Assembly: GCA_900318545.1 (NCBI GenBank)
Contig: ONLC01000163.1
Span: 1 to 5,396 of the forward strand
Length of the DNA stretch: 5,396 nucleotides
Source of the DNA: an uncultured Eubacteriales bacterium
GTDB taxonomy: Bacteria; Bacillota; Clostridia; Oscillospirales; Ruminococcaceae
Reading direction: 5' to 3'
A program made the translations under genes and the position numbers. Every line of letters begins with the position of its first letter. Positions within the stretch are counted from its first letter, which is position 1. Below the pieces are notes generated by a model. That model was given only the letters and a program-made list of their open reading frames with translations. It did no database searches and was not told the origin of the DNA. Shown here one piece after another: positions 1 through 5,396 of the stretch.

Positions 1-399
1 GACGTTATGAGCGACATGGTAGCAACAGCCTATGGCTCGCTTGCTATGATGACCTCTGTTCTTGTATCACCTGACGGCGTTTATGAGTACGAGGCTGCAC
101 ACGGCACAGTTCAGAGACATTACTACAAGCACCTCAAGGGCGAGGAGACCTCAACAAACTCTGTTGCAACCCTGTTTGCATGGACAGGAGCTCTGCGCAA
201 GAGAGGCGAGCTTGATGAGCTCCCTGAGCTTATGGACTTCGCAGACAAACTGGAGAAGGCTACTATCCAGACTATCGAAGAGGGCGTTATGACAGGAGAC
301 CTTTACCTCCTCTCAAAGCTTGAAAACAAGCAGAAGGTAAACACCGAGGACTTCTTAAAGGCTGTTGACGAGAGACTGAAGGCTCTGCTTGGTGCGTAA
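1..399 (+). CDS. icd: NADP-dependent isocitrate dehydrogenase, C-terminal part (5' end outside window)
   Basis: Oxidatively decarboxylates isocitrate to 2-oxoglutarate with NADP+ in the cytoplasm, feeding glutamate synthesis and NADPH supply. The frame is open from base 1, and 132 residues are visible. They align by eye along their whole length with the C-terminal third of the eukaryote-like homodimeric family (human IDH1 type). The visible part opens with DVMSD, where the two Asp match metal-ligand aspartates (Asp275 and Asp279 of IDH1, from memory). Next come AYGSLAMMTSVLVSPDG and the cofactor segment AAHGTVQRHY (residues 32-41). Its Arg-His pair corresponds to the residues that contact the 2'-phosphate of NADP in IDH1, so NADP rather than NAD is expected. 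TSTN (about residues 49-52) and FAWTGAL follow. The C-terminus is intact (LLGA, then TAA at 397-399). No clear terminator follows, so read-through into the SCIFF operon is possible. Family assignment is secure; the missing N-terminus lies outside the window. Confidence 0.95.
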   Translation, partial: DVMSDMVATAYGSLAMMTSVLVSPDGVYEYEAAHGTVQRHYYKHLKGEETSTNSVATLFAWTGALRKRGELDELPELMDFADKLEKATIQTIEEGVMTGDLYLLSKLENKQKVNTEDFLKAVDERLKALLGA

Positions 400-447
400 A
401 TATTTATACTGCGTTTACTGTGTGTTCATAAATTTTGGCGCATAATG

Positions 448-456
448 TGGTATAAT
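448..456 (+). promoter_or_regulatory. Extended -10 promoter for the SCIFF operon
   Basis: A perfect TATAAT (451-456) is preceded directly by TGG, forming the extended -10 motif TGnTATAAT of vegetative sigma-A promoters. No good -35 hexamer sits 16-18 bases upstream (that stretch is AT-rich, around 427-434), which is common for extended -10 promoters. Transcription should start near 462-464, giving a leader of only about 26 bases before the SCIFF start codon, with its ribosome binding site at 475-480. The site is inferred from sequence alone. Confidence 0.65.
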
Positions 457-488
457 AAGTCTAATATAGAATTACGGAGGTAGATCTT

Positions 489-632
489 ATGAAGCATATC
501 AAAACTATCAACAAGGCTAACCTTAAAAAGAGTGCTGCCAAGGGTGGCTGCGGCAACTGTCAGGCTTCATGCCAGTCAGCTTGCAAGACCTCTTGCACAG
601 TAGCTAACCAGAAGTGCGAGAAGGAAGCTTAA
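489..632 (+). CDS. scfA: SCIFF ranthipeptide precursor (six cysteines in forty-five residues)
   Basis: A 47-residue ribosomally made peptide, the substrate of the radical SAM maturase encoded next to it. The N-terminal half is a basic leader starting MKHIKTINKANLKK, a start highly conserved in this family. The second half is the cysteine-rich core, with Cys at 21, 24, 28, 32, 36 and 43, six in all. The block CQSACKTSCTVANQ (28-41) is the family hallmark. In the characterised Clostridium thermocellum homologue (CteA) the maturase makes a thioether between a Cys and a Thr; Cys32 and Thr37 here are the likely equivalents (from memory of that work). Such non-alpha thioether products are called ranthipeptides. 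The start is fixed by CGGAGG at 475-480, eight bases before ATG, and by the conserved MKHIKT opening. No protease or exporter gene is visible nearby. The mature product and its role in the cell are not known from this sequence. Confidence 0.95.
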   Translation: MKHIKTINKANLKKSAAKGGCGNCQASCQSACKTSCTVANQKCEKEA

Positions 633-654
633 TCAGGAAACTTTAAGAAGCTGA

Positions 655-682
655 AATACCCCCGTCGAATGACGAGGGTATT
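655..682 (+). terminator. Intercistronic hairpin, possible partial terminator or processing site
   Basis: Inverted repeat AATACCC-C-CGTC (655-666), loop GAAT (667-670), GACG-A-GGGTATT (671-682): eleven pairs with one C/A mismatch. It begins 22 bases after the scfA stop. The 3' side reads ATGCTTTG, not a real T-tract, so full rho-independent termination is unlikely. A leaky stop or a 3' end that protects the short scfA message would raise precursor over maturase. The structure is visible; its function is inferred. Confidence 0.5.
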
Positions 683-706
683 ATGCTTTGTGGGGAATGT
701 AATGAG

Positions 707-755
707 CATACAGCCTTGCTGACAGAAAGTGCCTGCATAGCGTGAGGGCTGTATG
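707..755 (+). repeat. Inverted repeat forming a long bulged stem just before the maturase ribosome binding site
   Basis: CATACAGCC (707-715) is exactly complementary to GGCTGTATG (747-755). The stem can extend inward by a T716/G746 wobble and T717-A745. The 27-base interior can fold further: GCT (718-720) with AGC (739-741), and CAG (723-725) with CTG (733-735), with a 7-base loop. The lower stem ends 8 bases before the GGAGG of scfB. It matches no riboswitch class that I recognise. It could tune maturase translation or be an RNA processing site. Confidence 0.45.
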
Positions 756-762
756 TATATGT

Positions 763-767
763 GGAGG
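763..767 (+). promoter_or_regulatory. Ribosome binding site that sets the scfB start
   Basis: GGAGG lies nine bases before the ATG at 777. An in-frame ATG at 753 would add eight residues, but it lies inside the 3' arm of the upstream inverted repeat and upstream of this site. The family's conserved opening (MIHKFKL-GYN) begins at 777, so 777 is the start. Confidence 0.85.
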
Positions 768-776
768 AATCAAGAA

Positions 777-2150
777 ATGATCCATAAGTTTAAGCTTGAA
801 GGATATAATGTACTGCTTGATGTGAACAGCGGCGGAGTGCATCTTGTAGATGATCTGACCTATGATGTACTTGATAATGTTGAGCCGCCCTTTGATGTGG
901 AATGTCCCGATAACGTGGTGAAAAAGCTTTCCAAGGCGTATTCAGAGCAGGAGATCAGGGAGTGCTATGACGAGATAGTCTCGCTTTATGAGGATAAGAT
1001 ACTGTTCAGCGATGATGATTATGAGAAGTTTGCGCTCACTGCTGTGGACTCGCCCGTAAAGGCTATGTGCCTGATTGTTTCGCAGGACTGCAATATGAGA
1101 TGCAAGTACTGCTTTGCGGCACAGGGCGATTACGGCGAGGGCAGAAGGCTTATGAGCCTTGAAACAGGTAAGAAGGCACTTGATTTTCTTATCGAGAAAT
1201 CGGGAAACAGGTATTATCTTGAGGTCGATTTCTTCGGCGGAGAGCCTATGCTCAACTACGATGTGGTAAAGCAGCTGGTAGAGTACGGCCGCTCCCGTGA
1301 GGAGGAGGCTAACAAGCGTTTCCGCTTCACTATGACAACTAACGGTCTGATACTCAATGATGAGCAGATAGAGTTCCTGAACAAGGAGATGAACAACATC
1401 GTTCTCTCTATAGACGGCAGGAAAGAGGTCAATGACCGCATGAGAGTGCTTGTCGGCGGACAGGGCAGCTATGATAAGATACTCCCGAACTTTCAGAAGC
1501 TTGTTGCAAAGCGTGACAAGGACAAGGACTGGTACGTCCGTGGTACATACACCAAGTACAACCTTGATTTCTCGAACGACATTATGCACTTCCATGACCT
1601 TGGCTTTGAGCAGATATCGGTAGAGCCTGTTATTGCTGACCCGAAAGAACCCTACGCTATCACTGAGGCAGACCTGCCAAAGATTTTCAAGGAGTATGAG
1701 ATACTCTCGCAGAAGATCAGAAAAATCAGAGAAGAGGGCAAGTTTATTAACTTCTTCCACTTTATGATAGACCTCGATCAGGGTCCCTGCGCTATAAAGA
1801 GGCTCAGAGGCTGCGGCTGCGGAAACGAGTATGTGGCTATTTCGACTGAGGGCGGAATTTATCCATGTCATCAGTTTGTAGGCATTGAGGAAAAGAAAAT
1901 GGGCAGCGTTTATGACGGCACCTTCGACTTGGAGATGAAAGACGTTTTTGCAAGAGCCCATGTTTATAACAAGCCCGAGTGCAAAAAATGCTGGGCGAAG
2001 TTCTATTGCAGCGGCGGCTGCAACGCAAACAACTATATTTACAACGGCGATATCAGAGCCTCGCATAAGCTTTCATGTCAGATACAGAAGAAGCGTCTTG
2101 AATGTGCGATACTTATGAAGGCTTTGGAAATGATGGATACGGCTGAATAA
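777..2150 (+). CDS. scfB: SCIFF peptide maturase, radical SAM/SPASM thioether-forming enzyme
   Basis: A 457-residue cytoplasmic iron-sulfur enzyme that uses S-adenosylmethionine radical chemistry to join a core cysteine of the SCIFF peptide to another residue's side chain as a thioether. About the first 90 residues (MIHKFKLEGYNVLLDVNSG...) match the PqqD-like leader-recognition (RRE) region found in this family. The radical SAM domain follows: CNMRCKYC gives C105-x3-C109-x2-C112, the ligands of the SAM-binding 4Fe-4S cluster, and GGEP (154-157) is the SAM-contacting motif. The C-terminal SPASM domain for auxiliary clusters has Cys338, 346, 348, G359-x4-C364, then C402-x2-C405-x5-C411-x3-C415-x18-C434, plus Cys443. 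All cluster motifs are intact and the length is normal for the family. It lies 144 bases after scfA and is followed after 14 bases by a lipoprotein gene, so the three are probably co-transcribed. The related enzyme CteB of C. thermocellum is the characterised model. Confidence 0.95.
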   Translation: MIHKFKLEGYNVLLDVNSGGVHLVDDLTYDVLDNVEPPFDVECPDNVVKKLSKAYSEQEIRECYDEIVSLYEDKILFSDDDYEKFALTAVDSPVKAMCLIVSQDCNMRCKYCFAAQGDYGEGRRLMSLETGKKALDFLIEKSGNRYYLEVDFFGGEPMLNYDVVKQLVEYGRSREEEANKRFRFTMTTNGLILNDEQIEFLNKEMNNIVLSIDGRKEVNDRMRVLVGGQGSYDKILPNFQKLVAKRDKDKDWYVRGTYTKYNLDFSNDIMHFHDLGFEQISVEPVIADPKEPYAITEADLPKIFKEYEILSQKIRKIREEGKFINFFHFMIDLDQGPCAIKRLRGCGCGNEYVAISTEGGIYPCHQFVGIEEKKMGSVYDGTFDLEMKDVFARAHVYNKPECKKCWAKFYCSGGCNANNYIYNGDIRASHKLSCQIQKKRLECAILMKALEMMDTAE

Positions 2151-2164
2151 GCGGAGGTATTATT

Positions 2165-2815
2165 ATGAGAAAAACCATTTCAGCAGTTCTTGCGGTCTGT
2201 CTTGCTGTCGGAGCACTGGCAGGCTGTGCAGAGGAGAGCAGCTCCTCGGAGACAGTTAAGCAAACAAAGGCAGCAGATGCGAAGTCGGCGGTGCTTACGG
2301 CTGTGGCAGCGGAGGATTTCGATTTTATGGAGTTCCACTATGCAGGCAGCGGTGAGGATATGCTCGGAAAGAGCGTTGATGAACTGAATTCGGCAACAGG
2401 AAACAAGTTTACCGAGGATACCGCCAAGGAGTATGACCTTAAATACGGCTGTGTGTATGACCTCGGAACGGTTGACAGCATAAGTGCGGGAAGGATAAGC
2501 CTCGGAGCGAAGTATCCCTGTACGCTTAATCTGAACTTCAATGATGACGGAAAGCTTGTAAAGATAAGCTATTATATCGAAAAGGGCGATACAGAAGCCA
2601 AGACAGTCTCCGATGCGCTGATAAAGAGCCTTGAGGACAATCTTCCCGAGGGCTATGAGGGCGAATACGAGCCGAGGGCGCTCGGTAAAGATTCAGCTTG
2701 GTTCGGCAAAGATGTTGACGGCTATGTTTATACTGTCAAGCATTTTGATCCTGATGATAGCGGCTACCCTGTAGTATTCATTATCGAGACCTACAAGGAC
2801 AAATACGGATTATAA
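2165..2815 (+). CDS. Small secreted lipoprotein of unknown function, in the SCIFF operon
   Basis: I do not recognise the family of this 216-residue protein. What is visible is a lipoprotein signal peptide: basic MRK, a hydrophobic core, and lipobox LAGC with Cys21 as the lipidated residue. The mature protein should be anchored on the outer face of the membrane. A Ser/Glu/Lys/Ala-rich low-complexity tether follows (about 22-45). The remainder (about 48-216) looks like one acidic, beta-rich domain with alternating strands such as TLNLNFNDDGKLVKISYYI (120-138) and VVFIIETY near the end. Mature cysteines at 96 and 119 could form a disulfide. The start is supported by CGGAGG at 2152-2157, seven bases before ATG, and by the signal peptide. 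It begins 14 bases after the maturase stop, which suggests co-transcription. A role in sensing, export or immunity linked to the ranthipeptide is possible but is guesswork. Tandem terminators follow at once. Confidence 0.85.
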   Translation: MRKTISAVLAVCLAVGALAGCAEESSSSETVKQTKAADAKSAVLTAVAAEDFDFMEFHYAGSGEDMLGKSVDELNSATGNKFTEDTAKEYDLKYGCVYDLGTVDSISAGRISLGAKYPCTLNLNFNDDGKLVKISYYIEKGDTEAKTVSDALIKSLEDNLPEGYEGEYEPRALGKDSAWFGKDVDGYVYTVKHFDPDDSGYPVVFIIETYKDKYGL

Positions 2816-2816
2816 T

Positions 2817-2849
2817 AAAGATCCTGCTGATCTGCTCAGCAGGATCTTT
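2817..2849 (+). terminator. Hairpin terminator 1 after the lipoprotein gene
   Basis: A perfect 14-base-pair stem, AAAGATCCTGCTGA (2817-2830) with TCAGCAGGATCTTT (2836-2849), and loop TCTGC. It starts one base after the lipoprotein stop. The only T-run is the three Ts at the stem end, followed by CAC, so termination may be incomplete without the second hairpin. The A/T ends are symmetrical, so it can also fold from the minus-strand transcript. Confidence 0.75.
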
Positions 2850-2855
2850 CACATG

Positions 2856-2888
2856 AAAAGACCGAGGAGAGTTATCCTCGGTCTTTTT
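2856..2888. terminator. Bidirectional rho-independent terminator between convergent operons
   Basis: Stem AAAAGACCGAGGA (2856-2868) pairs perfectly with TCCTCGGTCTTTT (2875-2887), loop GAGTTA, 13 pairs. On the plus strand it ends in five Ts (2884-2888) and backs up the first hairpin. On the minus strand it ends in four Ts and starts just 4 bases past the gatB/aspS stop at 2892. It separates the convergent scf operon and the amidotransferase-synthetase gene. Confidence 0.9.
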
Positions 2889-2891
2889 GTA

Positions 2892-5396
2892 TTACGGCAG
2901 TAATCTGTTTATATCTCTCGGGAACATTGAGGTTTCACGGATATTGTTCTTGCCGAGCAGCTTCATCAGCAGTCTTTCAAGACCGATACCCAGTCCTCCG
3001 TGAGGTGGCAGTCCGTACTTGTGAGCCTCAAGATAGCTTGCAAAGTCAGCAGGGTCAAGTCCCTGAGCCTTCATTTTAGCTACCTGCTCATCGTAGTCGT
3101 GAATTCTCTGTCCGCCCGAGGTTATCTCCAGACCCCTGAACAGCAGGTCGAACTTGTAAGCCTCTCTCGGGTCTTCTCTGGAGTTCATAGCATAGAACGG
3201 CGGCTTAGATGACGGGAAGTGCGTAACAAAGATAAAGTCAGAATCGTACTTCTCCTTAGCGTACTTTCCGAGGTTTACCTCGTCCTCGGGGTCAAGGTCG
3301 AACTTCTTTCCTGTAGAATCCGCACCTCTGAGAAGCTTCAGAGCGTCTGCGAACTTGATGGACGGTATCTCCTTTATAGTCGGAACATCGGCTTCAAGTA
3401 TCTTTATCTCGTTCTGATAGTTCTCTTTGATGTACTCAAAAATGCTTCTGAGCATTGCAGTTTCCATGGCCATAACATCATACATACTGTCGATATAGCC
3501 CATCTCAAAGTCAAGACCGATATACTCGTTAATATGACGTGAGGTTGCGTGCTTCTCGGCTCTGTAAACGGGAGCTATCTCGTAGACTCTATCAAAGAAG
3601 GCAACTGCGGTCTGCTTATAGAACTGCGGCGACTGGTTAAGGAAAGCGTTCTTTCCGAAGTAGTCCAGTGCGAAGATGTTCGCACCGCCCTCAGCGCCCT
3701 GTGCTACTATCTTAGGCGAGTGTATCTCAGTAAAGTTCTGCTCCTGCATGAACTTGTGCATTCCGTGAACAAGGCCCTCCTGAAGCTTGAAGATAGCTCT
3801 CTCATAAGGGTTCCTGAGTGAAACGGCTCTGTTATCGAGGTTTACCTCTATCGTGCAGCCAAGTCTGCCCTGAGAGATTTTCAAAGGCAGCTCGGAAGCA
3901 TTAGTCGATACAAGCTGAATGGATGAAAGCTCTATTTCAAGCCCTGTAGCCTCACGCTCGTTTTCCTTGACTGTGCCCTTTACCTTTACAAAATAGCCCT
4001 CTCTGAGACCCTCAATGCTGTCAGCGCACTTGTCGGCAGAGTAAACTGTCTGGAACACATATCTTGCAGTTCTCACATTCACGAATGCGATACTGCCCAT
4101 ATTTCTTATTCTGTGAACACAGCCCTCAAATTCAACCTCGCTGCCCATAGCGGCCTTTGCCTCGGCAAGAGTGAATTCCTTTATAAGCTTGTCTGTGGAG
4201 ATCATCAGCATATCGCCGTCTGCTCTCGGAACAAACTTGTCGGCAGGCTCATACTTTGTGAGCTTATCGGTTCCGATGACGGTCTCCGTCTGCTCCTCGT
4301 CAGCTTTCCTGCTGTCAGTCCTTGAAGCTGCGAACTCTTCAAGCTTCTTTTCAAGCTCAGCCTTGATTATCTTAGGTGTAGCGATACCCTTGAGAGCCTT
4401 CGTACACTGACCCATGATAAAGCCGAATACCTTTTTCTCTCCGTTTGCATACTGCTCAGCCTGAGCCTTGTTCTCGCTGAGTATGCGGTCAATTTCGGAC
4501 TGTACCTTGCCCTCGTCAACTGTGATGAGCATACCCTTTTCCTTGGCGATATCCATAGGCTTTCCGCCCTGCTCGGCCATAACTCTGAATATAGCCTTTG
4601 CGTCATTCTTTGAAACTGTCTCCTTGTCAGACATTTCAACGAGCTTTGCAATATCCTCGGCAGGGAAGCTGATATTGTCTATATCTATCTCACCGAGGTT
4701 TACACGCCTCATAAACTCTCCGAGCATAAATACGGAAACGCTCTTCGGGTCATTGTAGTGCTTGCAGGCCTCATCAAAGAAGTCAGATATCTGCTTTGAC
4801 TGGATAAGGATATCCGCATCTACCTCAGAGATACCGCTTGCCATATACCTTGCTTTTCTGTCGGCAGGCATTTCGGGGAGCTTTGCGTGAATTTCCTCTA
4901 TCTGCTGATCGGTAAGGTTTACCTGTAAAATATCAGGCTCTGGGAAGTAACGGTAGTCGTTAGCGTTCTCCTTGGTACGCATTGAGGTAGTCTTGTCACG
5001 GTTAGCGTTGTAACGCCTTGTTTCCTGAACTACCTTCTTGCCGGCTTCAAGGAGAAGAGCCTGTCTTTTCTGCTCATACTTTATAGCACGACCAACGGAC
5101 TTAACAGAGTTGATGTTCTTGATCTCGGCTCTTGTTCCGAACTCGGTCGCATCGGGTCGCATAAGAGAGATGTTTACATCACATCTCAGTGAGCCCTGCT
5201 CCATCTTACAGTCGCAGACGCCTGCGTATTTAAGGAGCAGCGCTATCTGCTCAACATAAGCCATAGCCTCTTCAGCGGAAGCTATATCAGGCTCGGAAAC
5301 TATCTCAATAAGCGGGATACCGCATCTGTTATAGTCAGCGAGCGACACTCCGTTGAAGTCATCATGCACAAGCTTTCCTGCGTCCTCTTCAAGGTG
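2892..5396 (-). CDS. gatB/aspS: GatB-AspRS fusion: amidotransferase subunit B joined to archaeal-type aspartyl-tRNA synthetase (5' end outside window)
   Basis: One uninterrupted frame of 834 visible residues, numbered from the first visible codon (5394-5396). Residues 1-355 are GatB. The opening HLEEDAGK aligns near residue 122 of S. aureus GatB, so about 120 residues are missing and the full protein should be near 955. GatB hallmarks include DYNRCGIPLIEIVSEPD (21-37), EGSLRCDVN-like sequence (67-75), GTRAEIKNINS (87-97), QETRRYN and DYRYFPEPD (147-155). A helical domain and a YqeY-type tail (about 291-355) follow. A charged linker (about 356-395) leads to a complete AspRS of about 435 residues. 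This has an OB-fold anticodon domain (about 418-497), motif 1 around IHSPKIVAQGAEGG (558-571), QSPQ (588-591), motif 2 VYEIAPVYRAE (604-614), SGGQR (760-764) and motif 3 GLGIGLER (801-808). There is no bacterial GAD insertion, so it is the archaeal/eukaryotic type. Role: charge tRNA(Asn) with Asp and help GatCA amidate it to Asn-tRNA. GTG at 5367-5369 is an internal Val codon, not the start. Confidence 0.93.
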   Translation of the reverse strand, partial: HLEEDAGKLVHDDFNGVSLADYNRCGIPLIEIVSEPDIASAEEAMAYVEQIALLLKYAGVCDCKMEQGSLRCDVNISLMRPDATEFGTRAEIKNINSVKSVGRAIKYEQKRQALLLEAGKKVVQETRRYNANRDKTTSMRTKENANDYRYFPEPDILQVNLTDQQIEEIHAKLPEMPADRKARYMASGISEVDADILIQSKQISDFFDEACKHYNDPKSVSVFMLGEFMRRVNLGEIDIDNISFPAEDIAKLVEMSDKETVSKNDAKAIFRVMAEQGGKPMDIAKEKGMLITVDEGKVQSEIDRILSENKAQAEQYANGEKKVFGFIMGQCTKALKGIATPKIIKAELEKKLEEFAASRTDSRKADEEQTETVIGTDKLTKYEPADKFVPRADGDMLMISTDKLIKEFTLAEAKAAMGSEVEFEGCVHRIRNMGSIAFVNVRTARYVFQTVYSADKCADSIEGLREGYFVKVKGTVKENEREATGLEIELSSIQLVSTNASELPLKISQGRLGCTIEVNLDNRAVSLRNPYERAIFKLQEGLVHGMHKFMQEQNFTEIHSPKIVAQGAEGGANIFALDYFGKNAFLNQSPQFYKQTAVAFFDRVYEIAPVYRAEKHATSRHINEYIGLDFEMGYIDSMYDVMAMETAMLRSIFEYIKENYQNEIKILEADVPTIKEIPSIKFADALKLLRGADSTGKKFDLDPEDEVNLGKYAKEKYDSDFIFVTHFPSSKPPFYAMNSREDPREAYKFDLLFRGLEITSGGQRIHDYDEQVAKMKAQGLDPADFASYLEAHKYGLPPHGGLGIGLERLLMKLLGKNNIRETSMFPRDINRLLP

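Noticed and set aside
753..776. An upstream ATG extending the maturase by eight residues.
   Set aside because: The added residues (MYMWRNQE) are not part of the family consensus. The GGAGG lies between 753 and 777, and the 753 codon sits in the 3' arm of an inverted repeat.
633..776. A known riboswitch in the scfA-scfB spacer.
   Set aside because: The folds do not match conserved cores of classes such as c-di-GMP, SAM, preQ1, THF or fluoride as I remember them. It is reported only as an unexplained structure.
942..2066. A 374-codon open frame on the minus strand opposite the maturase gene.
   Set aside because: It is antisense to a clearly functional radical SAM gene. Its Leu/Val/Ala-rich translation has no recognisable domain and reflects the codon bias of the coding strand.
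4203..4211. Internal start (Met396 or Met398) that could give a free AspRS from the same message.
   Set aside because: The bases just upstream show no convincing AGGAGG-like site, so separate translation is not supported, though it cannot be excluded.
3000..4758. Several plus-strand open frames of 70-107 codons opposite the gatB/aspS gene.
   Set aside because: They show no domains, lie wholly opposite conserved coding sequence, and are explained by codon bias.
5367..5369. GTG as a possible start of the minus-strand gene.
   Set aside because: The frame stays open to the window edge, and the residues before it (HLEEDAGK) are conserved GatB sequence, so it is an internal valine.

Overview
The window looks like chromosomal DNA from an anaerobic Firmicute of class Clostridia. 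A Ruminococcus-like (Oscillospiraceae) genome is the best guess. The evidence is a SCIFF ranthipeptide precursor with its radical SAM maturase (a pair typical of Clostridia), strong AGGAGG-like ribosome binding sites, moderate GC, and an indirect tRNA-dependent amidation enzyme with an archaeal-type aspartyl-tRNA synthetase. The genus is an inference from content and style, not a database match.

Layout, left to right. (1) Positions 1-399 (+) hold the last third of an NADP-dependent isocitrate dehydrogenase of the eukaryote-like homodimeric type. (2) An extended -10 promoter at about 448-456 lies before a 47-residue gene at 489-632 (+). Its product is the SCIFF peptide, with exactly six cysteines. 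(3) A 144-base spacer with two inverted repeats leads to the SCIFF maturase at 777-2150 (+), a radical SAM/SPASM enzyme. (4) Fourteen bases later a small lipoprotein gene of unknown function begins (2165-2815, +). It is probably the third gene of the same operon. (5) Two tandem hairpins (2817-2849 and 2856-2888) end this operon, and the second can act for both strands. (6) From the other side, the minus strand carries one very long frame (2892-5396, 5' end outside the window). It encodes GatB, the tRNA-binding and kinase subunit of the Asp-tRNA(Asn)/Glu-tRNA(Gln) amidotransferase, fused in frame to a full-length archaeal/eukaryotic-type aspartyl-tRNA synthetase.

The most notable item is the GatB-AspRS fusion. 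AspRS would charge tRNA(Asn) with Asp, and GatCAB would amidate it to Asn-tRNA(Asn). Joining the synthetase to GatB in one chain amounts to a covalent transamidosome. The anticodon-binding domain of the fused AspRS has a histidine, and lacks a lysine, at the two positions known to separate relaxed from tRNA(Asp)-only enzymes, so by-eye alignment predicts a nondiscriminating enzyme. The second system is the scfA-scfB ranthipeptide pair. Its notable points here are the structured intercistronic RNA and an uncharacterised lipoprotein translated right behind the maturase.
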